A stretch of 64,000 nt of DNA, taken from the NCBI GenBank assembly GCA_018372435.1, contig JAHAJA010000009.1:84924-148923 (forward strand). The letters are read 5' to 3'. The first letter of the stretch is position 1, and each line of letters opens with the position of its first letter. Both the position numbers and the translations under genes were made by a program. Below the pieces are notes generated by a model. The model did not search any database. It was not told the origin of the DNA and was given only the letters and a program-made list of their open reading frames with translations. Origin of the DNA: Clostridiales bacterium. Lineage in GTDB: Bacteria; Bacillota; Clostridia; Lachnospirales; Lachnospiraceae. Below, one piece after another: positions 1 through 8,860 of this stretch.

Positions 1-4
1 TCAA

Positions 5-526
5 TTACTTTGAATTATTGAAGATATCAAGGATAGCTGACATTCTTGGGTCTAAGCTCGTGCTTTCGCAATTGCAAGTCCCCCTATTAAGATTCTTACC
101 GCATACATTGCAAATTCCTTTGCAATCATCGGAACAAACAACTTTCATAGGAAAATCAATTAGAATCTCACCATAGACAAGTTTGTCTACATCTAAATCA
201 TATCCATTAATATAATTCATTTCATCTAGTTCCTCGATACGTTCTTCCTCTGTCTTTCCAAAATCAATTTCTTTTGATATGGAGATATCTAGAGTAGTCT
301 CAACGTCTTCGAGACATCTGCTACAAGGAATCATAAGTACAATTATTGTGCTTCCTTCGATTAATAACTTCTTCTTACCAAGGTTGGTAATTGTAAGTTC
401 AAGCGGGTTCTTCACTTTAAATTCGTATGTTTCTCGTCGTAGCTTGAAGTTCTCCAACTCAATTGGAGCTGTTATTCTTTCGACTTTGTCAGGAACTAAC
501 ATAATCTCTGATAAATTAATGATCAT
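5..526 (-). CDS. DUF177 (YceD-family) cysteine-rich protein
   Basis: 173 aa. The family is encoded next to rpmF (ribosomal protein L32) in most bacteria and is tied to rRNA/ribosome metabolism; its exact biochemical role is not settled. Eight cysteines fit a metal-binding domain: C68 and C71 form a CxxC pair, and C131, C135, C139, C142, C151 and C153 cluster near the C-terminus. The stop codon lies four bases from the left edge, so rpmF, the usual next gene, would be just outside. The start ATG gives the expected family N-terminus. It follows ackA on the same strand but has its own strong promoter about 120 bases upstream. Confidence 0.85.
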   Translation of the reverse strand: MIINLSEIMLVPDKVERITAPIELENFKLRRETYEFKVKNPLELTITNLGKKKLLIEGSTIIVLMIPCSRCLEDVETTLDISISKEIDFGKTEEERIEELDEMNYINGYDLDVDKLVYGEILIDFPMKVVCSDDCKGICNVCGKNLNRGTCNCESTSLDPRMSAILDIFNNSK

Positions 527-649
527 AGTTATCTCCTATCTGTGAATCAGACTTCTCTCACGCTTCTTGACATGTTCATGTTTGGGTTATCAACATTATC
601 GCACATCATTAATAAAAAGCGTGAAAACACTTTGTTTCACACCCTTAAT

Positions 650-678
650 ATTATACATACTATACCATACTTTGTCAA
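650..678 (-). promoter_or_regulatory. Consensus sigma-A promoter for the DUF177 gene
   Basis: On the minus strand TTGACA (678-673) and TATAAT (655-650) are separated by exactly 17 bases, a perfect match to the housekeeping consensus. It sits in the 317-base gap between ackA and the DUF177 gene and would transcribe that gene and the expected rpmF beyond it. I see no other gene in this gap. Confidence 0.85.
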
Positions 679-843
679 CCTTTAATTTGTCGTTTTGTAC
701 GGTTGTATGTACTATAATTGCATCTCTTAATAAGGCAATTATAATAATCAAAAGACTGCACACATTATATACAGAAGGTTTACAATACGTAATTTCTATT
801 CTCATGTATCCGATGTGGCAGCCCTTAATACTTACATAATGAA

Positions 844-2034
844 TTAAATTAGAGCTACTGTTTCTCTTGCAATTGCAAGTTCTTCATTAGTAGGAATAAT
901 AGCAACTTTAACTTTAGAATCTGGAGTAGAGATTAAGATGTCGTCGCCTCTCTTACTATTATTTTCTTTATCTAAAGTAACTCCAAGGTATCCTAAATAA
1001 CTAACAACATCAGCGCGAACTAAGTCGTCATTCTCACCAATACCAGCTGTGAAAGCAATTGCATCTACACCATTCATAGCTGCAACATATGCACCGATGT
1101 ATTTTGCTACACGGTATGAGAATACAGCAAGAGCTTGAGTTGCAAGAATATTACCTTCTTCTGAAGCTGTTGTTAAATCTCTAAAATCACTTGACAATCC
1201 ACCTGATAAACCTTGAACACCAGATTCTTTGTTTAGAATTGTCATGATTTCAGATATGTTTTTACCTTCTTTATTAGCAATGAATTCAATGATTGCTGGA
1301 TCAAGATCACCACTACGAGTTCCCATTAAAAGACCTTCTAATGGAGTGAGACCCATACTAGTATCTACTGATTTACCATTTAACACAGCAGAAACACTTG
1401 CTCCGTTACCTAAGTGACAAACGATAATCTTAGAATTGTTGATGTCTAATCCTACGAATTCAGCCATTCTCTTTGATACGAAGCTATGACTAGTTCCGTG
1501 GAAACCGTATCTTCTGATTTTATATTTATCATAGTACTCTGAAGGAAGACCATATAAATATGCTTTGGCTGGCATTGTTTGATGGAAAGCTGTATCAAAT
1601 ACGGCTACCATTGGTACGTTTGGCATAAGTGCTTTACAAGCGTTAATACCTATTAAGTTTGCTGGATTGTGTAATGGTGCAAGATCATTACATTCTTCAA
1701 TCGCTTTTATAACTTCATCATTGATTACTACTGAATGTGCAAACTTTTCACCACCATGTACAACTCTATGACCTACTGCACCAATTTCATCAAGGGATTT
1801 GATAACACCATTTTCTGGATCAATAAGTGCCTCTAATACGATCTTGATTGCAGTTTCATGTGTTTCCATTGTAACTTCTTTTTCTACTTTTGCACCAGTA
1901 TTTGATTTGTACTTGAATTTTCCATCAATTCCGATTCTTTCGCAGATTCCCGAAGCTAATGCTTTTTCTGTGTCTGCATTAATTAATTGATATTTTAAAG
2001 ATGAACTTCCACAATTGATAACTAATACGTTCAT
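844..2034 (-). CDS. ackA: Acetate kinase
   Basis: 396 aa, normal length. Converts acetyl phosphate and ADP to acetate and ATP in the cytoplasm, the ATP-yielding end of the acetate branch. The sequence shows the ASKHA-fold signatures of the family: NCGSSS near residue 7, VFDTAFHQ near 145, GFHGTSH near 177, HLGNGASVSAV near 208, MGLTPLEGLLMGTRSGDLDP near 228 and FTAGIGEND near 330. A CTCCT ribosome binding site (minus-strand AGGAG) is at 2041-2045. It lies 130 bases after pta and is probably cotranscribed with it. Confidence 0.97.
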   Translation of the reverse strand: MNVLVINCGSSSLKYQLINADTEKALASGICERIGIDGKFKYKSNTGAKVEKEVTMETHETAIKIVLEALIDPENGVIKSLDEIGAVGHRVVHGGEKFAHSVVINDEVIKAIEECNDLAPLHNPANLIGINACKALMPNVPMVAVFDTAFHQTMPAKAYLYGLPSEYYDKYKIRRYGFHGTSHSFVSKRMAEFVGLDINNSKIIVCHLGNGASVSAVLNGKSVDTSMGLTPLEGLLMGTRSGDLDPAIIEFIANKEGKNISEIMTILNKESGVQGLSGGLSSDFRDLTTASEEGNILATQALAVFSYRVAKYIGAYVAAMNGVDAIAFTAGIGENDDLVRADVVSYLGYLGVTLDKENNSKRGDDILISTPDSKVKVAIIPTNEELAIARETVALI

Positions 2035-2103
2035 AAAAACCTCCTGTTATAATAGTATATCTAATACTATTACCCTTTTCTGTATGTTCTAATCATGAGA
2101 TAA

Positions 2104-2138
2104 TCGCACCAAACAAAATAATTACATGCTCGGTGCGA
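2104..2138 (-). other. Small inverted repeat between pta and ackA
   Basis: TCGCACC (2104-2110) pairs with GGTGCGA (2132-2138) around a 21-base loop. No T-run follows, so it is more likely an mRNA processing or stability hairpin than a terminator. Confidence 0.4.
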
Positions 2139-2164
2139 CATTAATTTATAAGCTGATTGTTATA

Positions 2165-3163
2165 TTATTTTGTTGCTGCTGCTTGCACTGCAGTAATTGC
2201 TATAACACCTACGATATCATCTGCACAACATCCTCTTGATAAATCGTTAACTGGTCTTGCAATACCTTGTGTAATTGGTCCATAAGCTTCGGCTTTTGCT
2301 AAACGTTGTACTAATTTGTAACCGATATTTCCTGCATCTAAGTCAGGGAATACTAATACGTTTGCTTTACCAGCAATTTCGCTTTCTGGAGCTTTTGAAG
2401 CTCCTACACTAGGAACTATTGCTGCATCAGCTTGAAGTTCACCGTCAATTTTGATTTCTGGATATAGTTCTTTTGCAATCTTAGTAGCTTCAACTACTTT
2501 ATCAACATCAGCATGTTTTGCGCTACCTTTTGTTGAGTGTGACAACATAGCTACGATTGGTTCTTCCTCAACTAATAATTCGAAACTCTTAGCTGATGAA
2601 CTTGCGATTGCTGCTAATTCTTCTGCGTTAGGATTTTGATTTAATCCTGCATCTGAGAATATGAATGTTCCGTTCGCACCATATTCACAATTTGGCACAA
2701 CCATTAAGAAAAATGCTGATACGAGTTTCGTACCTGGAGCTGTCTTAAGAATCTGTAATGAAGGTCTTAATACATCTGCTGTCGCATGACATGCGCCTGC
2801 AACCATACCATCTGCATCCCCTGCTTTAACCATAGTTACACCAAAGAATAAATAATCTTTTGTTAAAAGTTCTTCTGCCTTCTCTGGAGTCATTCCTTTA
2901 TTCTTACGAAGCTCTACAAGTAAATCTATGTATGCATTCAATTTATCAAATTTCATTGGATCTACAATAGTAGCTTTAGAGATATCAAGTCCATCTGCAC
3001 CTTTTTCAATTTCTTCTTTGTTACCTACTAAAACTAAATCAGCAATTCCTTCTGCTAAGATTTTAGAAGCAGCTTCTAACGTTCTTCTGTCGTTAGTTTC
3101 TGGTAATACAATTGTCATCTTGTTTTGTTTTGCTCTTTCTTTAATAGCATCGATAAATCCCAC
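2165..3163 (-). CDS. pta: Phosphate acetyltransferase
   Basis: 332 aa with the start chosen here. Transfers the acetyl group of acetyl-CoA to phosphate, supplying acetyl phosphate to AckA. The conserved Pta core is visible (LPETNDRRTLEAA near the N-terminus, DGMVAGACHATADVLRP centrally, NVLVFPDLDAGNIGYKL near the C-terminus). A longer frame runs upstream to 3202, but a GTG at 3163 is preceded by an AAAGGAG site (core 3172-3176) at ideal spacing, and the protein from there has the usual family length and N-terminus. Confidence 0.95.
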   Translation of the reverse strand: MGFIDAIKERAKQNKMTIVLPETNDRRTLEAASKILAEGIADLVLVGNKEEIEKGADGLDISKATIVDPMKFDKLNAYIDLLVELRKNKGMTPEKAEELLTKDYLFFGVTMVKAGDADGMVAGACHATADVLRPSLQILKTAPGTKLVSAFFLMVVPNCEYGANGTFIFSDAGLNQNPNAEELAAIASSSAKSFELLVEEEPIVAMLSHSTKGSAKHADVDKVVEATKIAKELYPEIKIDGELQADAAIVPSVGASKAPESEIAGKANVLVFPDLDAGNIGYKLVQRLAKAEAYGPITQGIARPVNDLSRGCCADDIVGVIAITAVQAAATK

Positions 3164-3231
3164 GATTTTATCTCCTTTCGTATTTGGCAATAGACCACAC
3201 ATACTATGCTTATTGTCTTAATCTTGTATAC

Positions 3232-3260
3232 ATTATACTCTATATGTTTATTGTATACAA
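3232..3260 (-). promoter_or_regulatory. Promoter of pta-ackA
   Basis: Minus strand TTGTAT (3260-3255), a 17-base spacer and a perfect TATAAT (3237-3232). The -10 is about 70 bases upstream of the GTG start of pta. No cre-like box is evident here. Confidence 0.6.
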
Positions 3261-3378
3261 GCACTTTTTTAAATACAATTTCTTATCCCATAAACAATGT
3301 GTATCCATTAATATACTTATTACATCACCTTTTGCTAATATAATCTCATTATTATACAATAACCTCGTTTTATTACAA

Positions 3379-4251
3379 TTATTCATTATTATTTACATAT
3401 CCAATAGCTTGTCCCATGTGCAGCATTGTTTCATAACCATTCTTTGTATTAACTAACAGTTCATTATCTATTTTTACTTTATGGGAATCTAATAATAGTA
3501 CAATGCTGGAACCTCCGAACTCAAACCTACCCTTTTCCTGTCCTTTCGTAACTTCTAACTCTTGGTGATAATTTGAGATCTTGCCAACCATAAGAGCACC
3601 TACTTCCATCTGAACAATGTCTCCAAACTTCTGTGTCTTTATTACTGTATACTCTCTGGAATTTTCTTTATAGATTTTTACGTAGTTGTTGGCTATTGGA
3701 TTAACTGTATGAAGAATACCCTTGATTTGAATATTCTTTCCTTTACATCCATCGGCAGGGTAACAATATCTATGATAATCATCAACCGTAAGTCTTACGA
3801 TAACAAGGTATCCACCCCGATATTGCTTTGCTAATTCTTTATTACGCAGAAGACTTGTTACTGTATAGTTACTATTTTTAATAGAAACTACTAACTTGTC
3901 CGATACCGGGTATACACTTACTTTTCCATCTGATGGTGATATTATTGTATCTTCACTATCATCAATTGGTCTCTTTTCCTTCTTGATTTGCCTCATGAAG
4001 AAATCATTGTATGAATTGTAATATTGATCTACGTAATCCTCCAAATCAATCCCATTATTCTTAATAAATGTTGGGATTAGTAATGTAGATAACCGAGAAT
4101 TCAGCACCAATCCACCTACTTTTGAAATAATAGGATTTACAAACAGTTTCATAATTCCTCTTCCAACAGGACTGGTATAGATTTCACGTAATAAAAGATC
4201 TTGCTTCGTTTCTTTCTCAACTTTGTTTCCTTCTAAATCAATATATTTCAT
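3379..4251 (-). CDS. psd: Phosphatidylserine decarboxylase
   Basis: 290 aa. Makes phosphatidylethanolamine from phosphatidylserine at the membrane. The proenzyme cleaves itself to form a pyruvoyl group; the FGGSS motif near residue 247 is the cleavage site, with Ser as pyruvoyl precursor (GGSS/GGST is the variant seen in clostridial and eukaryotic-type enzymes, against LGST in Escherichia coli). The conserved DYHRYCYPADG segment lies near residue 158. It is downstream of pssA, which makes its substrate, but a strong terminator separates them and psd has its own -10. Confidence 0.93.
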   Translation of the reverse strand: MKYIDLEGNKVEKETKQDLLLREIYTSPVGRGIMKLFVNPIISKVGGLVLNSRLSTLLIPTFIKNNGIDLEDYVDQYYNSYNDFFMRQIKKEKRPIDDSEDTIISPSDGKVSVYPVSDKLVVSIKNSNYTVTSLLRNKELAKQYRGGYLVIVRLTVDDYHRYCYPADGCKGKNIQIKGILHTVNPIANNYVKIYKENSREYTVIKTQKFGDIVQMEVGALMVGKISNYHQELEVTKGQEKGRFEFGGSSIVLLLDSHKVKIDNELLVNTKNGYETMLHMGQAIGYVNNNE

Positions 4252-4307
4252 ACGTGCTCCTATCCCTTCTTTAATATTTCCATATCTTTCTTCTACTATC
4301 TTATACT

Positions 4308-4313
4308 ATTATA
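4308..4313 (-). promoter_or_regulatory. Probable -10 box of psd
   Basis: Minus-strand TATAAT about 60 bases upstream of psd and just after the pssA terminator. A TATTTT hexamer sits 17 bases further upstream as a weak -35. Confidence 0.45.
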
Positions 4314-4386
4314 TTAATCTTGTAAAATACAAAATACTTTATAGTATACGTATTTTATTATTTACCGATATTTTGTCTTCTATAAA

Positions 4387-4429
4387 AAAGATTCGTAGAT
4401 TTGTGAATACACACATACTACGAATCTTT
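4387..4429 (-). terminator. Rho-independent terminator after pssA
   Basis: AAAGATTCGTAG (4387-4398) and CTACGAATCTTT (4418-4429) form a 12-bp perfect stem, followed on the minus strand by a T-rich stretch. It lies just downstream of the pssA stop. Confidence 0.8.
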
Positions 4430-4455
4430 AATTTGTAATTATAATTATCTTCGTT

Positions 4456-5079
4456 CTAAAGTAATTCCAATACTTTTAGAAAAATTACAGTTGCGAAGGC
4501 AATCATAATAATAGATTCTGATCTACCTGGTTTTTTAACTTTAATATTAAGTAAGAATAACATAGCAATAACCAAGATAACCACTTCTAAAACTGGTAAG
4601 AATGTAAATTGGTTACGGAATAAGTATAAAAAAGGTAAAAGAATTGCAACACTTGTAACAGGAAGTCCTTGATATTGTTTACGATTCTCACAAGTCTCTT
4701 CTTGACGTTTTTCTTCCATTACGTTGAAGAAGCCTAATCGTATAACAGCTGCTAGCACATATAGGATAATACATAAATTACCCAACACCCCTGTTGCTCC
4801 AAAGGAATACACTATAATTGCCGGGAAAGCACCAAAGCAGATTAAATCGCACAGTGAATCAATCTGAATCCCAAAGCGTTTTTCATCATCCGTTCTGTCC
4901 ATAGCTCTTGCGATCTTCCCATCAAACATATCACATAATCCCGATATCATAAGGCATACGAAAGCAATCTTGTGGTTTTCATTCAAGGCTTGTGTCATTC
5001 CATATATGGAAAAGGCTAAACCTATATATGTTAAAACTACTGAAAAATTATAAAATCCTATCATTCTCTTTTCTCTCAT
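4456..5079 (-). CDS. pssA: CDP-diacylglycerol--serine O-phosphatidyltransferase
   Basis: 207 aa integral membrane enzyme of the CDP-alcohol phosphotransferase family; makes phosphatidylserine from CDP-diacylglycerol and serine. The signature D-G-x2-A-R-...-G-x3-D-x3-D is present in residues 52-78 (FDGKIARAMD followed by FGIQIDSLCD). About six hydrophobic segments follow. It is in line with the upstream membrane protein and PAP2 genes, and psd lies downstream, giving a phosphatidylethanolamine route. CdsA in the same window supplies CDP-diacylglycerol. Confidence 0.93.
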   Translation of the reverse strand: MREKRMIGFYNFSVVLTYIGLAFSIYGMTQALNENHKIAFVCLMISGLCDMFDGKIARAMDRTDDEKRFGIQIDSLCDLICFGAFPAIIVYSFGATGVLGNLCIILYVLAAVIRLGFFNVMEEKRQEETCENRKQYQGLPVTSVAILLPFLYLFRNQFTFLPVLEVVILVIAMLFLLNIKVKKPGRSESIIMIAFATVIFLKVLELL

Positions 5080-5127
5080 CTTGAAATCCTTCCCTCTTTA
5101 AAACTTGTCATTATAATTCACCACATT

Positions 5128-6162
5128 CTAAGCTTTGTTTGTTCTATAATTGTAGCGAATCTGTACGACTATCATAATAATTGCGCTTATGATTAATAAG
5201 CCATAATAACTAATCCCTCTACTTAATAACATCCCTGGCATAATTAAAGATCCCTTAAAAATCTTCCTGAAAATAATAAGGAACAGATTCTCACTCACTC
5301 CTATACCACCAGGCAATGGTAGCATATCAACAGCAATTGAAATGGCCGATTGTAAAGCAACGATATCTACCACTCCATATTCTGATAATCCGAATGAACG
5401 GTATACAAAATATGTAACTAAAAACATGGCAATTCTTTGCACAAATGTGATTAAAAATACAATCACCATGATTTTCTTATTGTTCTTTAGAAATAGGGCA
5501 CCCTCGTTGTATCTTGAAAATGCAGTATCTGTTTTTTCTAAAGTTTTTTCTTTATCTTTTATAATATTTCTCGAAGCAAAGAATAAAATTAATTTGTGTG
5601 CTAGCTTACGTACCGTTTTGGTGTGAAATATAAGCATAGCCAACCCAAAAACAACTACTATATTCATAATAATTCCAAAATATAGGAAGTATACATTCTT
5701 ACCCAAATAATGAAATACAATTTTTTTCTTTATCGTTAGAACCATCATACCAAGAATAATAAGTATGGCTTTATACGCTATCGTTACTTCTAGTAACACT
5801 AATGATGCTACACCCAAATCTGCTTTATCTTGTTTCATATAGTATAACTGAGCCGGTTGTCCACCAGTTGCACTTGGTGTTATGCAACTAAAGAAGAAAC
5901 CTATGAATGAGTACTTAATACAGCTCCTTACCCCTGTGGGGTTATGAAGTTTTCTCATCATATAGTGTATAATTACTGCTTCACAACAAACAAAAAATAT
6001 AACCGCAGCGAAGCCTAACACGATATAAAATGTATTTGCTCTTCTAATACTATCAATTATTAGTGGCATTTCCTGATCTTTCAGAAGTAGATAAAAGGTA
6101 ATTCCTACGATAAACAAAAAGAATATAGCATTGCATATATTTTTTTTGTTGTTTTTTTTCAT
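5128..6162 (-). CDS. YbhN/MprF-type (UPF0104) integral membrane protein
   Basis: 344 aa with about eight transmembrane helices. It belongs to the family of the flippase-like half of lysylphosphatidylglycerol synthase: the SATGGQPAQLYYMK segment near residue 100 and LPLPGGIGVSENLF near 290 are its typical motifs. There is no soluble aminoacyl-PG synthase domain. Family members are thought to act on or move lipids; the substrate here is unknown. It lies between the PAP2 gene (16-base gap) and pssA (48-base gap), which suggests a role in phospholipid handling. An AAGGAG site precedes the ATG. Confidence 0.8.
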   Translation of the reverse strand: MKKNNKKNICNAIFFLFIVGITFYLLLKDQEMPLIIDSIRRANTFYIVLGFAAVIFFVCCEAVIIHYMMRKLHNPTGVRSCIKYSFIGFFFSCITPSATGGQPAQLYYMKQDKADLGVASLVLLEVTIAYKAILIILGMMVLTIKKKIVFHYLGKNVYFLYFGIIMNIVVVFGLAMLIFHTKTVRKLAHKLILFFASRNIIKDKEKTLEKTDTAFSRYNEGALFLKNNKKIMVIVFLITFVQRIAMFLVTYFVYRSFGLSEYGVVDIVALQSAISIAVDMLPLPGGIGVSENLFLIIFRKIFKGSLIMPGMLLSRGISYYGLLIISAIIMIVVQIRYNYRTNKA

Positions 6163-6178
6163 AGCACTCCTTCACATA

Positions 6179-6865
6179 TTATTCCATACGACATTTATGA
6201 TTCACTTTTTCAAAAAAACGTTGAAATGGTTTATATAACTCAGTCTTCTTACTAACAAAAAAGCAAAATTCAGCTAGTGCAATCCCACCGATTGCATCAA
6301 CATAGTAATGTTGTTTTGTAACTTGTGTTGATATGACAACCAAGATAGCAAACACTAAGGAGAACAACCGATATACCTTTGGGATCTCTTTCTTTTGTCT
6401 AAGTCCAATATAACAGAACCAACTCACACTACAATGTATAGAAGGGAACAAATTCTCTGGTGTATCCGTTAGATAGATAATTCGTAGAATAACATCTCCT
6501 ATTGAATTGCCTGTTACTTCAGGCCTAACATTTGTTGTCGGCAGGACAATGAACACCACTGCACATATAATGTAGGATAGATATACGGCGAACAGCGTTT
6601 TGTAAAAATGTTCTTTATTAATTCGTGTAAGTAATATAAAATTAATAATCCAAAACAAATAACATCCAATATAAATCAAGGAAAACCACGATATCACTGG
6701 AACACTTCGATCAAAATCCGTTGTGAAATCAAAATGGTACCTTCCTTTAATTAGAAGTTTTGAAACTTCGTAAATAATTGTTTCCAAAGCGAAAGAGCCT
6801 AACAATGGTATAATGGCATAAAAAGGGCATAATCGCCCAATTATTTTCTTCATAAGATTTTTCAT
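6179..6865 (-). CDS. PAP2-superfamily membrane phosphatase/phosphotransferase
   Basis: 228 aa, about six transmembrane segments. The acid-phosphatase-like motifs are LFPSIHCSVSW (the PSxH motif, near residue 132) and TKQHYYVD (the last His/Asp motif, near 185). The first motif is reduced to NVRPEV near 115, resembling the AUR1/inositol-phosphoryltransferase branch of PAP2. Likely acts on a lipid phosphate or transfers a head group. It is the first gene of the run PAP2-flippase-like-pssA. Exact substrate cannot be read from the sequence. Confidence 0.8.
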   Translation of the reverse strand: MKNLMKKIIGRLCPFYAIIPLLGSFALETIIYEVSKLLIKGRYHFDFTTDFDRSVPVISWFSLIYIGCYLFWIINFILLTRINKEHFYKTLFAVYLSYIICAVVFIVLPTTNVRPEVTGNSIGDVILRIIYLTDTPENLFPSIHCSVSWFCYIGLRQKKEIPKVYRLFSLVFAILVVISTQVTKQHYYVDAIGGIALAEFCFFVSKKTELYKPFQRFFEKVNHKCRME

Positions 6866-6965
6866 TATGTACCCCTAATAATCACACTAGTTGAATCTAA
6901 ACAGCTCGAATCATTTCCGATTTTGTCTTTATAAATTATGAATAAACTTTATATAACTTTTATAA

Positions 6966-6994
6966 AGTATAGCATTGTTTTTAATATAAGTAAA
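6966..6994 (-). promoter_or_regulatory. Promoter of the PAP2-YbhN-pssA operon
   Basis: Minus strand TTTACT (6994-6989), 17-base spacer ending in TGC (extended -10), then TATACT (6971-6966). About 100 bases upstream of the PAP2 start. Confidence 0.65.
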
Positions 6995-7067
6995 GTTTAA
7001 CATTAGTTTTACAATTATTTGTAATAAATTCGTAATAAATGAATAGGAATGAATCCGTTCTAAAACC

Positions 7068-7076
7068 TGATATAAT
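7068..7076 (+). promoter_or_regulatory. Extended -10 promoter of tmcAL
   Basis: TGATATAAT, an extended -10 with a perfect TATAAT, 68 bases upstream of the start. No clear -35 box. Confidence 0.5.
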
Positions 7077-7143
7077 CATTGACGTATTACCAAATCAAGG
7101 ATAGTATTATTATACTATATCAATCATAAGGAGCTATATAACT

Positions 7144-8391
7144 ATGGAAATCGTAGGATTAATAACTGAATACAATCCCTTTCACAATGGACATGCCTAT
7201 CATATACAAAAAGCCAAAGAAATCACGAATGCCGATTTTGTCATCGTGGTCATGAGTGGTAACTATGTTCAAAGAGGAACTCCTGCTATTATTGATAAGT
7301 ACTCTCGCACTTCAATGGCCCTAACGAATGGTGCTGATATTGTAATTGAATTGCCTGTTATCTATGCTACGGCAAGTGCGGAAACGTTTGCAGCGGGTGC
7401 TGTACGTTTATTGCATGATCTTGGTATCGTTACTTCCATCTGTTTTGGAAGCGAATGTGGTGACTTAACATTACTAGCCTCCATTGCTAGAGCATTATGT
7501 ATTGAATCAGAGGACTTCAAAGATTCCATTCAAGAACATCTACGTCAAGGGCTATCTTATCCTATGGCTAGAAAACACGCTCTCCTTAACACAACTGAGT
7601 TATCTGGCTATACTACGCAGCAAATTGAACAAGTAATCGAATCTTCTAATAACATACTTGGAATAGAATACTTGAAGGCATTATATCGACTATCAAGTGA
7701 CATTGTTCCCTATACAATCTTACGAGAAGGGAGTGGCTATAATGATCTAACCTTAGATACCACATTCTCATCCGCAAGTGCATTAAGAAAATGTTTACAA
7801 ACACCAACTGATTATGATGCTCTGAAAAGACACATGCCTGCAACCGCATGCGATATTTTAAAATCTGCAATAGATAAAACAGCTCCTATCTTTGAAAATG
7901 ACTTTTCAGATGTCTTGCTCTATCAATTATATACCAGTTCAAATGAGAGATTATCAGAATATCTAGATATGAATGAAGATTTGGCAAATCGCTTATTAGA
8001 ACTTACTTTAAAGCATCATAAATTCTCTGATTTAGCAGAATCTCTTAAATCAAAACAATATACACTTACCAGAATGAACCGTGCTCTGCTACACATATTA
8101 CTTCAAATTACCACTTCTGAAATTAAAGAAGTCGATCCAATTACAACTTCTATGTACGCTAGATTACTTGGTTTTAGAAAAGAAGCCAGTTCGTTATTAA
8201 AGCTCGCACGATTACATGGAGAGATTCCGATTATAACTAAGGTTGCTGATGCAGGGAAATTATTAGATGATACGCAATATAAACTTTTCCAAAAAGATTT
8301 GTTCGTTACTCATCTTTACAATCAAATTGTTGCCACCAAATTTAATACTACCCTACCGAATGAATATAAGAAGGGACCAATTCGATTATAG
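7144..8391 (+). CDS. tmcAL: tRNA(Met) cytidine acetate ligase (YlbM/TmcAL)
   Basis: 415 aa, usual length. In Bacillus subtilis this nucleotidyltransferase-like enzyme activates acetate with ATP and attaches it to the wobble cytidine of elongator tRNA-Met, giving N4-acetylcytidine. The N-terminus has the family core: GLITEYNPFHNGH (nucleotidyltransferase HxGH motif, residues 5-17), then MSGNYVQRG and IDKYSR. An AAGGAG site at 7128-7133 precedes the ATG. It is close to the acetate-forming pta-ackA genes, as in many clostridia. The MazG-type gene follows on the same strand. Confidence 0.92.
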   Translation: MEIVGLITEYNPFHNGHAYHIQKAKEITNADFVIVVMSGNYVQRGTPAIIDKYSRTSMALTNGADIVIELPVIYATASAETFAAGAVRLLHDLGIVTSICFGSECGDLTLLASIARALCIESEDFKDSIQEHLRQGLSYPMARKHALLNTTELSGYTTQQIEQVIESSNNILGIEYLKALYRLSSDIVPYTILREGSGYNDLTLDTTFSSASALRKCLQTPTDYDALKRHMPATACDILKSAIDKTAPIFENDFSDVLLYQLYTSSNERLSEYLDMNEDLANRLLELTLKHHKFSDLAESLKSKQYTLTRMNRALLHILLQITTSEIKEVDPITTSMYARLLGFRKEASSLLKLARLHGEIPIITKVADAGKLLDDTQYKLFQKDLFVTHLYNQIVATKFNTTLPNEYKKGPIRL

Positions 8392-8417
8392 ATTACTTGA
8401 GAAAGAGGGGAATTAAC

Positions 8418-8753
8418 ATGACGATCAATGAATACCAACAACTTGCTATGAGAACTCTTAATCCTAACCTATCAGAAAAAGAAGTCTTAATTAATGGTGT
8501 TATGGGCTTATGCGGAGAATCTGGTGAGGCAATTGACATCGTAAAACGTCATTTGGCTCAAGGACATGAACTAGACAAAGAACATCTTGCAAAAGAATTA
8601 GGAGATATAGCATGGTATCTAGCGGAAACTGCCACTGCTCTAGGATATAGCCTTGAAGATATCTTGCAGATGAATATAGATAAACTTAAGAAACGCTACC
8701 CAGAGGGATTTGATACGGAAAAATCCATTCATAGACAAGAAGGAGATATATAA
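8418..8753 (+). CDS. MazG-type nucleotide pyrophosphohydrolase
   Basis: 111 aa from the start chosen here. A single all-alpha MazG-like domain that would hydrolyse (d)NTPs to NMP and pyrophosphate, possibly for housecleaning. The metal-binding pattern is visible: ExxE in GESGE near residue 34 and ExxD in KELGDIAWYLAE near 60. A longer frame begins at 8397, but the AAAGAGGGG site at 8402-8410 fits the ATG at 8418. It starts 26 bases after tmcAL and is probably cotranscribed. Substrate unknown. Confidence 0.85.
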   Translation: MTINEYQQLAMRTLNPNLSEKEVLINGVMGLCGESGEAIDIVKRHLAQGHELDKEHLAKELGDIAWYLAETATALGYSLEDILQMNIDKLKKRYPEGFDTEKSIHRQEGDI

Positions 8754-8827
8754 AGACAATCTTCATGGTTTTATGTGGAAGCACGGAATTTATATCCGTC
8801 TTCCAAAACCATGAAAAATTGTCTTTT
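8752..8827. terminator. Long bidirectional terminator hairpin
   Basis: AAAGACAATcTTCATGGTTTT (8752-8772, two arms with one interruption) pairs with AAAACCATGAAaaATTGTCTTT (8805-8826), and a second nested stem GGAAG-ACGGA / TCCGT-TTCC lies inside. It serves the convergent MazG-type (+) and pepF (-) genes. A related hairpin lies after polC at 42453-42522. Confidence 0.85.
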
Positions 8828-8860
8828 AAATGTTACGTATTATTGTATCCGTTTTTCTAA

